Shown: one piece after another, positions 16,452 through 25,262 of the stretch | How the letters are laid out: each line of letters opens with the position of its first letter | Position numbering within the stretch: the first letter of the stretch is position 1 | DNA from: Pedobacter gandavensis | GTDB lineage: Bacteria > Bacteroidota > Bacteroidia > Sphingobacteriales > Sphingobacteriaceae | Direction of reading: 5' to 3' | Length of the DNA stretch: 64,000 nucleotides | Assembly (NCBI RefSeq): GCF_014172405.1 | Contig: NZ_WNXC01000008.1 | Location: forward strand, 248,001-312,000 | Program-made: the position numbers and the translations under genes | Notes under the pieces: generated by a model | Told to the model about the DNA's origin: nothing | What the model saw: the letters and a program-made list of their open reading frames with translations, nothing else | The model's database searches: none

Positions 16452-17813
16452 ATGAGGATAAACATCTACTTTTTGGGATTTATAGCTACAATACTTCTAT
16501 CTAGTTGCGGAAAAGGCGGCCAGGGTGAATTGGTTGGGGTATACAATAAGAAGTTTAAAAATAATCGGGTGCCTTTAGGAATGGTGTATGTACCGCCAGG
16601 AAGAACCTTAATTGGAATGTCTGATGAAGACATTAACAATTCCCAGACTTCTCCAAGTCGAATGACCTCTTTTAGCGCTTTCTTTATGGATCAAACGGAG
16701 ATCTCTAATGCAGAATACCGACAGTTTGTGAACTGGGTAAGAGATTCTGTTGCAGTCACCACACTTGGTCCAACAGTTGCCGCTAATTTTTATAAACCAG
16801 TTCCCGCAAATGCAGGCCCTACCTCTTCCTCTGAACGTTACATCGACTGGAGAAGAGTTGGCAATGGCTCTCTGTTATGGAGTAGAAAAAATGGGGGTTA
16901 TGGCGCCAAATTAACCGACATGTACTATAGCGGTGCTGATGCCCTACCCGGTAGAACAGAAATTGATGTTAGAAAGCTGAGATATGCTTACAGCTATAAA
17001 AGTACCGATCTTGAAGCCGAAGGCCGTAAAGACCCAAGCAAAAAAAGACAGGATTTTATCATGACCTATACGGATCTTCCTGATCCGGAGAAACCAAACC
17101 AATTTCCGTCCGTAAATGTTTATCCGGATACCCTGGTTTGGAAAATAGATTATTCTTATTCTCAGAATGATCCTATGGTGAAAACCTATTTCAATCACCC
17201 TTCTTACGATGATTATCCAGTAGTAGGGGTAAGCTGGGAGCAAGCTACCGCATTCTGTGTATGGCGTACCCGTTTTTATGAATCAGTAGCTGTAGCCAGA
17301 AAACAACCGCTAAACTCAAGACCAGAATACCAATTGCCAAGTGATGCGCAATTCGAATATGCGGCAAGAGGTGGTAATGTGAAAACAAAATACCCTTGGG
17401 GTGGACCATATATCCGCAATACCAAAGGATGTATGCAAGCTAACTTTAAAGTGGGACGTGGAAATTATTCCGATGATGGCGGTTTATATACCGTAAATGT
17501 GAAGTCTTATTTCCCGAATGATTATGGCTTGTATAATATGGCTGGAAACGTTGCCGAATGGACCGTTACCGCATATAACCAGTCGGCAGCTCCATTATTG
17601 CTCGACTTCAACCCTAACTTTACTTACGTTGCTAAAACAACAGATAGCAAATACCTGAAACGCAAAGTAGTTAGAGGTGGTTCATGGAAAGACATCGGAT
17701 TTTTCCTTCAAAACTCTGTAGGTACTTACGAATACCAGGATCAAGCCAGATCTTATATTGGCTTCAGATGTATTTCCTCTTATCCAGGATCTGATATCAG
17801 AAATAGAAACTAA
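16452..17813 (+). CDS. gldK: T9SS/gliding lipoprotein GldK (PorK)
   Basis: A 453-residue lipoprotein read from the ATG at 16452, which gives a signal peptide ending in the lipobox LLSSC (a TTG at 16440 is less likely). The body has the FGE-like fold: MVYVPPGRTLIGMSD, MDQTEISNAEYRQFV, QLPSDAQFEYAARGG, YNMAGNVAEWTVTA and VVRGGSWKDIGF. The two FGE cysteines are missing in the VRGGSWKDIGFFLQNSVGTY segment, as expected for GldK, which is structural rather than enzymatic. With GldN it forms the outer-membrane-associated periplasmic ring of the T9SS. First gene of gldKLMN, gap to gldL 32 nt. Confidence 0.94.
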   Translation: MRINIYFLGFIATILLSSCGKGGQGELVGVYNKKFKNNRVPLGMVYVPPGRTLIGMSDEDINNSQTSPSRMTSFSAFFMDQTEISNAEYRQFVNWVRDSVAVTTLGPTVAANFYKPVPANAGPTSSSERYIDWRRVGNGSLLWSRKNGGYGAKLTDMYYSGADALPGRTEIDVRKLRYAYSYKSTDLEAEGRKDPSKKRQDFIMTYTDLPDPEKPNQFPSVNVYPDTLVWKIDYSYSQNDPMVKTYFNHPSYDDYPVVGVSWEQATAFCVWRTRFYESVAVARKQPLNSRPEYQLPSDAQFEYAARGGNVKTKYPWGGPYIRNTKGCMQANFKVGRGNYSDDGGLYTVNVKSYFPNDYGLYNMAGNVAEWTVTAYNQSAAPLLLDFNPNFTYVAKTTDSKYLKRKVVRGGSWKDIGFFLQNSVGTYEYQDQARSYIGFRCISSYPGSDIRNRN

Positions 17814-17845
17814 AAACACAATATATACCAAACTCATCCTTAAAA

Positions 17846-18649
17846 ATGGTAGCAAACCGTAAATTCGATAAAATGCACCTGGCAATATCGCTAGGCGCCA
17901 GCGTGGTTATTCTTGGCGCGCTTTTCAAAATCCTTCACCTTGGTGGCGTATGGGGTAATTACATGATTGGAATTGGATTAGGTGTTGAAGCAATTCTATT
18001 TGCTTTAACCGGATTTATCCAGCCAGAACCAGAACCAGCATGGGAAAGAGTTTACCCTGAATTGAGAGACGACTATGATCCAACAACGGCGCCTCCAAGA
18101 CAAACTGTACAAGCGACAGGATTCTCTTCTACTGCAGCATTAGATAAAATGTTGACAGATGCAAAAATTGGCCCTGAATTGATCGAAAGCCTGGGCAATG
18201 GCCTACGTACCTTTGGTGAGAAAGTGGCTACTATTTCTAATGTAGCAGACGCTTCAACCGCAACGGCAGAATTTGCAGGAAAAGTTAAAACTGCCTCTGT
18301 AAGCTTTGACGCCCTGAACGGTGCTTTCTCTAAAGCAACCAGTCAGTTGGTTGAAATCGGCGAAAGTGCTGGTGCTTCTAAATCATACCATGAGCAGGTG
18401 AATGCATTGGCTAAAAACCTATCTGCATTAAACGCGGTTTATGAATTGGAATTGCAGGACTCTAATGCCCACCTGAAATCAATGAGCAAATTCTATCAAA
18501 ACATCGCAACCACAATGGATAATTTCCAGGGTTCTATGGAAGATTCTAAACAATTTAAGGAAGAAGTTGGGAAACTGGCTAAAAACTTAGGTTCTTTAAA
18601 TTCAATCTATGGTAACATGTTGTCGGCTATGAATCAGCCACGTGTTTAA
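17846..18649 (+). CDS. gldL: T9SS motor protein GldL (PorL)
   Basis: A 267-residue inner-membrane protein with two transmembrane helices near the N-terminus (about residues 12-32 and 38-57). TM1 contains ISLGASVVILGALFKILHL and TM2 has GIGLGVEAILFALTGF, where the buried Glu is the residue linked to proton use in the GldLM motor. The remaining 200 residues are cytoplasmic and helical. Five GldL form a ring around two GldM in known structures. It lies between gldK and gldM in the operon. Confidence 0.95.
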   Translation: MVANRKFDKMHLAISLGASVVILGALFKILHLGGVWGNYMIGIGLGVEAILFALTGFIQPEPEPAWERVYPELRDDYDPTTAPPRQTVQATGFSSTAALDKMLTDAKIGPELIESLGNGLRTFGEKVATISNVADASTATAEFAGKVKTASVSFDALNGAFSKATSQLVEIGESAGASKSYHEQVNALAKNLSALNAVYELELQDSNAHLKSMSKFYQNIATTMDNFQGSMEDSKQFKEEVGKLAKNLGSLNSIYGNMLSAMNQPRV

Positions 18650-18694
18650 CCTGTATTTAATTAGTGTTCATTTAATCATCAGACTTAATTAAAA

Positions 18695-20233
18695 ATGGCA
18701 GGGGGAAAACAATCTACGAGGCAGAAGATGATCAATATCATGTATTTGGTATTGTTAGCTATGCTTGCCTTGAACGTATCAGATACGATATTAAATGCTT
18801 TTAAGAACATCAATGATAGTTTGCTGACTTCAAAAAATAACGTGAGCAGCAGCATTGACCAATTGTTCGCAGCATTTCAAAATACAAAACTTAAAGAAGA
18901 GCCTGCAAGGGCGCAGCCCATTTGGGAGAATGCCAATAAAGCAAAGGCTTATGCCGATGAATTGAACAACTATATTGATAAACTGAAAGAAGAGTTTAAG
19001 GTAGCCGGGAAAGGAATTGACCCGGAAACTGGTGATTTGACGGAACGTTCCAATATGGACATTGCTCAGGGCATTATGATCAACCAGAAAAAGGGTGATG
19101 AGTTGCAAAAGAAAATCAATGAAACCCGCGAAAAATTAATCGCTTTGCTTCCAGCAAAAGATAGAGTACATGTGACCTTCTCTTTGGAGGCTAAAAATGC
19201 CGAAAAAGCAGTTAATGGAAAGAAAAACTGGGCAGACATTAATTTTGGTGAGGGTACGCCATTAACAGCTGCCAATACCATATTGACTAAAATTCAGTCG
19301 GATGTTAAAAATGCGGAAGCCGAAGTGGTGAAACGATTATTCGGAGATATGGATAAGGCCTTAGTAAATCTGGATCAGTTTGATGCAGTTGCAGTTGCAC
19401 CTAGCTCTTATGTTATCCAGGGACAACCTTATACCGCGCAGGTGTTTTTAACGGCCAGCGATTCGAAGTCTAACCCGGAAATCTCTGTAAATTCAAGCCC
19501 GCTTTCTGTAAAAGATGGTAAAGCAACCTATACCGGTAGTACGGGTAGTGTAGGGGTATTCAAATGGTCAGGTACTATTCGTGTCAAACAAACAGACGGT
19601 AAAGTCGTAGAATATAGAACGCCTGAGCAATCTTATCAGGTCGCGAAACCTTCTGCAACAGTATCTCCTGACAAGATGAACGTGATCTATGCCGGTATTC
19701 CAAATCCTTTCTCTGTTTCTGCAGCAGGCTTTCCAATGGAGAGCGTAAAAGCAAGCATTGACGGTGGAACGATCTCTGGTGGTAGTGGTAAATTTACGGT
19801 CAACGTAAGCGGTGCACAGGTAGGAAAAGAAGTAAACATCAATGTTTCTGCAAATTCAGGTGGTAAAACTTTAAACCTGGGTTCTCAGACTTTCCGTGTA
19901 AAAGCTTTGCCAACACCTAAAGCTTTGGTGAAAGGTAAATCTGGAGGTAGCGTAGACCTGGAATGGTTGGAAAATGCCGGCCTGTTGGATACTCAACTGG
20001 ATGATTTTGTTTTTGACGTAAAATATAAGGTAATTAGATTCGGTGCAACATTTATCAACCCGAGATCTGATGCCGTAACGATACAAAATAGTGGTGCTGG
20101 ATTTAATGGTCAGGTAAAAGGTGCCTTAAATTCAATTAAACCAGGGGCAACAGTGATCTTTAAAGACATTGTATGTGAAGGCCCGGATGGCCGTCAACGT
20201 GTGTTGGATGGCATCACATTTAGTGCAAAATAG
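18695..20233 (+). CDS. gldM: T9SS motor protein GldM (PorM)
   Basis: A 512-residue protein with one N-terminal transmembrane helix (MINIMYLVLLAMLALNVSD, about residues 12-30) and a long periplasmic part made of a helical first domain and several beta domains, as in known GldM/PorM structures. The N-terminal MAGGKQSTRQKM is highly typical. GldM spans the periplasm and passes motion from the GldL proton channel to the GldK-GldN ring. gldN begins 8 nt after its stop (ATG at 20242). Confidence 0.95.
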   Translation: MAGGKQSTRQKMINIMYLVLLAMLALNVSDTILNAFKNINDSLLTSKNNVSSSIDQLFAAFQNTKLKEEPARAQPIWENANKAKAYADELNNYIDKLKEEFKVAGKGIDPETGDLTERSNMDIAQGIMINQKKGDELQKKINETREKLIALLPAKDRVHVTFSLEAKNAEKAVNGKKNWADINFGEGTPLTAANTILTKIQSDVKNAEAEVVKRLFGDMDKALVNLDQFDAVAVAPSSYVIQGQPYTAQVFLTASDSKSNPEISVNSSPLSVKDGKATYTGSTGSVGVFKWSGTIRVKQTDGKVVEYRTPEQSYQVAKPSATVSPDKMNVIYAGIPNPFSVSAAGFPMESVKASIDGGTISGGSGKFTVNVSGAQVGKEVNINVSANSGGKTLNLGSQTFRVKALPTPKALVKGKSGGSVDLEWLENAGLLDTQLDDFVFDVKYKVIRFGATFINPRSDAVTIQNSGAGFNGQVKGALNSIKPGATVIFKDIVCEGPDGRQRVLDGITFSAK

Positions 20234-20241
20234 GATTGATT

Positions 20242-21126
20242 ATGAAAAACATTTTAAGTATTTCGGCATTACTTTTATTCGGACTTACCGTTTCTGCGCA
20301 GGATGTTGTACCTCCGGCAACGAAGGGATCTCCAGTAAAAAAGGCAAAGATAAAGACGCCACCTAAAGATGGCTTTTCCGCCAGAAAAGATGTGGATAGT
20401 GCCATTATGGTTCCTTTTGCCGATGTGAGAGAAGAGGATGTATTTTATTCCAAAAGAGTTTGGCGTGAAATCGATTTAAGAGATACCATTAACTCGGTAT
20501 TGAAAGCCGAAGGTGCAAGACTGATTGATGTTTTACTTGATGCAGTAACGAATGAGGAACTGACGGCATATTCTCCGAAAGATACCACTGCCGGGAAATT
20601 GCTGGAAGATAATGATTCTTTCAAGATTGCGCTGACTTCAACCCAGGCCTTACAAAATATGCGCGGTGTTTCAGAGGGCTCAGCTGATGCCACTACCGGC
20701 AAGATTTCAGAGCCGACATTGAAAAGGTTCAGACCTGATGAATTCATGAAATATAGAATTAAAGAGGATTGGATTTTAGATGTCAAGCGCTCGGTTTTTG
20801 AACCTAGAATTGTTGGTATTGCACCGATGAAATTGGTAGAAGGCAATTGGCAACCGGTTTTCTGGATCTATTATGATGATGTGAGAGAACTGCTGACTAA
20901 GAAAAAACTGATGAACCCGGGTAACGATGCTTCGGTATTGACTTTCGATGATTTCTTCGTTAGACGTTTGTTCTCTAGTTATGTAGTGAAAGAAACAAAT
21001 CCTGGAAATAAAACGATTGTGGATATGTTAGGCTTAACTGATCCTAAAGATCCAAGGAAATTATATGAATCGGAAAAGATTAAAAAGTCTATTGCGGACT
21101 TTGAACAAAGTCTTTGGGAATATTAA
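20242..21126 (+). CDS. gldN: T9SS periplasmic ring protein GldN (PorN)
   Basis: A 294-residue protein read from the ATG at 20242 (a TTG 6 nt upstream is in frame). The signal peptide MKNILSISALLLFGLTVSA is followed by the GldN domain: VPFADVREEDVFYSKRVWREIDLR, then IKEDWILDVKRSVFEPRIVGIAP and VFWIYYDDVRELL. GldN binds GldK to form the periplasmic ring and contacts GldM. It is the last gene of gldKLMN and is followed by a strong bidirectional terminator. Confidence 0.95.
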   Translation: MKNILSISALLLFGLTVSAQDVVPPATKGSPVKKAKIKTPPKDGFSARKDVDSAIMVPFADVREEDVFYSKRVWREIDLRDTINSVLKAEGARLIDVLLDAVTNEELTAYSPKDTTAGKLLEDNDSFKIALTSTQALQNMRGVSEGSADATTGKISEPTLKRFRPDEFMKYRIKEDWILDVKRSVFEPRIVGIAPMKLVEGNWQPVFWIYYDDVRELLTKKKLMNPGNDASVLTFDDFFVRRLFSSYVVKETNPGNKTIVDMLGLTDPKDPRKLYESEKIKKSIADFEQSLWEY

Positions 21127-21144
21127 AACCCCGATTCAAGGATA

Positions 21145-21181
21145 AAAAAAATCCGGTCTTTCAAAGAGACCGGATTTTTTT
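21145..21181. terminator. Bidirectional terminator between gldN and uvrC
   Basis: AAAAAATCCGGTCTT and its partner AGAGACCGGATTTTTT form a GC-cored stem with a short loop, A-run on one side and T-run on the other. It lies between the convergent gldN and uvrC stop codons and can serve both. Confidence 0.88.
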
Positions 21182-21194
21182 ATGCGCTGTATTT

Positions 21195-23015
21195 TTAATC
21201 TGCTGATGTTGGTTTTGAATCTTTTTTGAAGTAATTGGTTAAGGCCACTACCTGTGCTTTATTCAATACTTTTTGCAATTCAGTAGGATCTGCTTCCCGG
21301 ATCTTTTTAACGGATTTAAAATGACGTAAGAGCTTGTCGGCCGTCGTCTTGCCAATCCCCTCAATGTCTTCTAATTCTGTTTTTAAAGTGCCTTGGTCAC
21401 GTTTCTTGCGGTGAAAAGTAATCCCAAACCTATGGGCTTCATCACGGAGTTGCTGGATCAGCTTTAAACTTTCTGATTTCTTGTCCAGGTATAAAGGATA
21501 AGGGTCGTTAGGGAAGAACAATTCTTCCAGTCGCTTGGCAATACCAACGATGGCTACCTTGTGTTCTATACCTAGCTTTTTCAAACTGCTCACAGCAGAG
21601 GATAACTGGCCCTTACCACCATCAATGATGATCAATTGCGGCAATGTACCTTCTTCTTCCAACATGCGCTTATATCGCCTGTAAACAGCTTCCTCCATGG
21701 TCGCAAAATCATTGGGACCTTCCACGGTTTTCACATTAAAATGTCGGTAGTCTTTTTTCGATGGTTTTGCATCTTTGAACACCACAATAGCGGATACCGG
21801 ATAGGCACCCTGGAAATTGGAGTTGTCAAAACATTCAATATGCTTCGGCAATTCGCTTAAACCAAGATCCTTTTGCAGTTGCGTCAGGATGCGGTCTGTT
21901 CTTAAATCCGGGTTCAGTTTTTCATACTGGTTCAATTTCTCCTTTTTGAAAAACAAGACGTTTTTCTGAGAGAGCTCCAGTAGATTTTTCTTTTCCCCTA
22001 GCTTAGGGACGGTAAACTTGATGTTTTTATCCTCTAAGGAGATTTCAAAAGGAATCACAATCTCTTTGGAGGTACTGTTGAATTTGGTGCGGAATTCCGT
22101 AATCGCCAAAGTCAATAGCTCTTCATCGGTTTCATCCAGTTTCTTTTTAATCTCTATAGTTTGGGTCTGAATGATACTGCCGTTCATTACTTTTAAGTAA
22201 TTCACAAAGGCATAGCGCTCATCAGAAGCAATGCTCACCACATCAATATTGGTGATAGAGCTACTCACTACCGTAGACTTGCTCTGGTATTTTTCGAGCA
22301 CCAGTAGTTTCTTTTGATATTGATGGGCCAGTTCAAAGTTCAGGTCTGCAGCTGCATCTTTCACAATTTGTTTGACCTCCTTGATCACGCTTCCGATTTT
22401 TCCGTTCAGAATGTCTTTGATCTCTTCGATATTTCTATCATAGTCAGCAGCGTCCTGGTAAGCCTGACAAGGGCCTTTACAGTTCCCGATCTGGTATTCC
22501 AGGCAAACTTTGAATTTGCCATCATGGATGTTTTTCTCCGTCAGGGGTAAACTACAAGTACGTAAGCTATAAGTTTCCTTGATGACATCAAGAATGGTGT
22601 GCATCATGTGTACCGAAGCGTATGGCCCAAAATAGGTAGAACCATCTTTGACCATATTCCGAGTCCAGAAAACCCTGGGAAAAGGTTCTTTCTTGATGAT
22701 GATCCATGGGTAGGTCTTATCATCCTTCAGCATGATGTTATATCTGGGCTGATGCTTTTTAATCAGGCTGTTTTCCAACAGCCAGGCATCAATCTCGGTA
22801 TCTACAATCGTGAAGGTGATCTTCCTGATTTTGGACACCAGTACCCTGGTTTTCCCATTGAGCTGCTTGTCCGAAATAAAATAGGAACCCACCCGGTTTC
22901 TCAGGTCTTTGGCCTTGCCGATATATATTAAAGTATCCTCCGCATCCCAATACTGGTATACACCAGGTTTATGGGGAATATCGGCCAATACTTTTTTATA
23001 TTCAAAAGTACTCAT
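21195..23015 (-). CDS. uvrC: UvrC, excinuclease ABC subunit C
   Basis: A 606-residue nucleotide excision repair nuclease. The N-terminal GIY-YIG domain is at about residues 14-90 (PHKPGVYQYWD, then YIGKAKDLRNRVGSYF), with a Cys-rich segment LEYQIGNCKGPC, a UVR region, an RNase H-like domain beginning near IECFDNSNFQG and containing IIIDGGKGQL, and a C-terminal helix-hairpin-helix (LEDIEGIGKTTADKLL). With UvrAB it makes both incisions around DNA lesions. Last gene of the porW-PBP1A-uvrC operon, 22 nt after the PBP gene. Confidence 0.95.
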   Translation of the reverse strand: MSTFEYKKVLADIPHKPGVYQYWDAEDTLIYIGKAKDLRNRVGSYFISDKQLNGKTRVLVSKIRKITFTIVDTEIDAWLLENSLIKKHQPRYNIMLKDDKTYPWIIIKKEPFPRVFWTRNMVKDGSTYFGPYASVHMMHTILDVIKETYSLRTCSLPLTEKNIHDGKFKVCLEYQIGNCKGPCQAYQDAADYDRNIEEIKDILNGKIGSVIKEVKQIVKDAAADLNFELAHQYQKKLLVLEKYQSKSTVVSSSITNIDVVSIASDERYAFVNYLKVMNGSIIQTQTIEIKKKLDETDEELLTLAITEFRTKFNSTSKEIVIPFEISLEDKNIKFTVPKLGEKKNLLELSQKNVLFFKKEKLNQYEKLNPDLRTDRILTQLQKDLGLSELPKHIECFDNSNFQGAYPVSAIVVFKDAKPSKKDYRHFNVKTVEGPNDFATMEEAVYRRYKRMLEEEGTLPQLIIIDGGKGQLSSAVSSLKKLGIEHKVAIVGIAKRLEELFFPNDPYPLYLDKKSESLKLIQQLRDEAHRFGITFHRKKRDQGTLKTELEDIEGIGKTTADKLLRHFKSVKKIREADPTELQKVLNKAQVVALTNYFKKDSKPTSAD

Positions 23016-23037
23016 GGAAATCGATTTTAATCAAAGA

Positions 23038-25260
23038 CTAGAAACCTAGCTTCTCGTCCAGTTCTGTGTCTTGCTCCTGCTGTTGGTATTGATTACAGTC
23101 GAAAGTAATGGTCGTTCCATTTTTCGGTGGTTCAAAATCAGCTTTGCTCATATTTAGGGTCTTACTGGCGTACACACGTTTCATAAATCCTGCATAAATA
23201 GGCAAGGCAGTGGTTGCACCGTCACCCTGTCTGGTACTGGTAAAGTGGAATGCACGGTCTTCACAACCCGTCCATACACCTGCAGCAAGCTGTGGAGTAA
23301 TGGCCATAAACCATCCGTCAGAGTTGGCATTGGTCGTACCGGTTTTTCCACCGATAGGCCCTGTTACACCAAATTTTCCTGCCAAACGCCATCCTGTTCC
23401 ATTGGTAATTACACCGCGCAACATTCTGGTCATCACATAAGCAACTTCTTCATTCAATGCAGGTACTGGAATCGGCGTGTCATTGTAAAGCACGACGCCG
23501 TTTTTATCCTGAATTTTTAAGATGTACGTCGGTTTTTTCCAGACACCTTTATTGGCAAAAACACTGTAAGCACCCACCATATCATATACGGAGGCATCAA
23601 AAGAGCCTAAGGCAATAGAAGGGACTGCTGGCACTTCTGAGGTAATCCCCATTTTTTTCGCCAGGGTAGCCACGGCAACCGGGCCGACTTGTTTCATCAG
23701 GTAAGCTGCAATATAATTTTGTGACAATGCCAATGCTTTTTGTAAAGTCAGGTAGCCTGGAACGGTTCCAGAAGATCTTGGCGTCCATGGTGGACTACCC
23801 GGAGTTTCAATCGTTACCGGCTCATTTAGTACGCTAAAACATGGAGAGTATCCATTTTCAATGGCAACAGCATAGGTGAAAGGTTTCGCTGTGGAACCTA
23901 CTTGTCTGGTTCCCATTTTTACCTGATCGTATTTAAAATGCTCATAATTGATCCCGCCAACCCATGCTTTCACATATCCGGATTGCGGATCCATCGCCAT
24001 CATGGCATTTCTCAATAGTAATTTATAGTACCTTACAGAGTCGATTGGCTTCATCAGCGTATCGATATTTCCTCTCCAGGTAAATATGCTGAGTCTGGTA
24101 GGGGTATTGAAGTCTGCCTTAATCTCTTCGTCACTCTTTCCTTCCAGCTGTAATGCTTTGTATCGGTCAGATCTTTTTACGCCCTGCTCAATCTGCATTT
24201 CTTTTCCTTTAAAAGGATTTTTACCTTTCCAACTGTCATAGAACGACGCTTGCAGGATTTTCATGTATTCCTTTTGCGCTTCTTCTGCATAAACCTGCAT
24301 CTCATAATTGATGGTGGTGGTAATCTTAAGACCATCTCTATCCAGATCATATGGAGTGCCGTCTGATTTTAAGATCGAACGTTCCAGGAAGAGTTTTTTA
24401 ATATCATTTTTAACAACTGCCCTGAAATAAGGAGCAATACCATCATTCACAGTAGCCGCACTAAAGCGAAGACCCAATGGTTTTTCTATTTGTTTTTCAT
24501 AATCCTGCTCGGTTAAGAAATCCGCTTTTACCATTAATCCCATAATTGTATTTCTACGGGCCAATGCGCGTTCCGGGTTACGGGTTGGGGAATATCTGGA
24601 GATTCCTTTTAGGATCCCCACCAATGTGGCTGCCTGACTAACGGTTAATTTATCAGGAGTGGTATTAAAATATACCCTGGCCGCAGATTTAATTCCATAG
24701 GCTTGATTTCCGAAATCTACCGTATTTAAATACATCACAATGATTTCCTCTTTCGTGTAATTGCGTTCTAGTTTTACTGCAATCACCCATTCCTGGAACT
24801 TCTGTAAGATTCGCTTGGCAAAGTTTTTCTGTCTTCCTTCTTCAGAAAAAAGGTTCAGAGCCAACTGTTGCGTGATGGTACTTCCACCTTGTTTTTTACC
24901 AATGATGGCATATAAAAAGATGGTAAACGTACGTTTAAAGTCGATCCCGGAGTGTTCTTTAAATCGAATGTCTTCGGTCGCAATTAAAGCATTGATGACA
25001 TTCGGCGAGATCTGGTCGTAAGTGACATTAGACCTGTTTTGCACAAAGTAAGTGCCCAGAATTTTGCCATCTTCTGTGATGACTTCTGAGGCTTGATTGC
25101 TTTTAGGATGTTCGATGTCTCTGAAAGAAGGGAGTTCACCAAAGAACCCAAAACCAACAGCGACGATAAATAGAGCGAATAAAACGATTCCTGCAATTAA
25201 GAGCTTCCAGATGTTGAAATTATACTTTCTGATGTCTTCTTGCGAAAGTGGTTTGTTCAT
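23038..25260 (-). CDS. Penicillin-binding protein 1A, bifunctional
   Basis: A 740-residue class A PBP with an N-terminal transmembrane helix (about residues 15-38). The GT51 transglycosylase domain has the catalytic Glu in ATEDIRFKEHSGID and GGSTITQQLALNLF. The transpeptidase domain has Ser456 in GSTAKPF (S-x-x-K), the SQN motif in LSQNYIAAYL, and K639-T-G in GGKTGTTNANSDGWF. It polymerises and cross-links peptidoglycan at the inner membrane. It begins 2 nt after the upstream porW-like gene stops, so the two are translationally close and share an operon. Confidence 0.95.
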   Translation of the reverse strand: MNKPLSQEDIRKYNFNIWKLLIAGIVLFALFIVAVGFGFFGELPSFRDIEHPKSNQASEVITEDGKILGTYFVQNRSNVTYDQISPNVINALIATEDIRFKEHSGIDFKRTFTIFLYAIIGKKQGGSTITQQLALNLFSEEGRQKNFAKRILQKFQEWVIAVKLERNYTKEEIIVMYLNTVDFGNQAYGIKSAARVYFNTTPDKLTVSQAATLVGILKGISRYSPTRNPERALARRNTIMGLMVKADFLTEQDYEKQIEKPLGLRFSAATVNDGIAPYFRAVVKNDIKKLFLERSILKSDGTPYDLDRDGLKITTTINYEMQVYAEEAQKEYMKILQASFYDSWKGKNPFKGKEMQIEQGVKRSDRYKALQLEGKSDEEIKADFNTPTRLSIFTWRGNIDTLMKPIDSVRYYKLLLRNAMMAMDPQSGYVKAWVGGINYEHFKYDQVKMGTRQVGSTAKPFTYAVAIENGYSPCFSVLNEPVTIETPGSPPWTPRSSGTVPGYLTLQKALALSQNYIAAYLMKQVGPVAVATLAKKMGITSEVPAVPSIALGSFDASVYDMVGAYSVFANKGVWKKPTYILKIQDKNGVVLYNDTPIPVPALNEEVAYVMTRMLRGVITNGTGWRLAGKFGVTGPIGGKTGTTNANSDGWFMAITPQLAAGVWTGCEDRAFHFTSTRQGDGATTALPIYAGFMKRVYASKTLNMSKADFEPPKNGTTITFDCNQYQQQEQDTELDEKLGF

Positions 25261-25262
25261 TG

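Noticed and set aside
24925..24936. AAACGTACGTTT palindrome inside the PBP1A gene as a third LacI-type operator
   Set aside because: The centre differs from CAAACGTTTG, and it lies within coding sequence far from any start codon.
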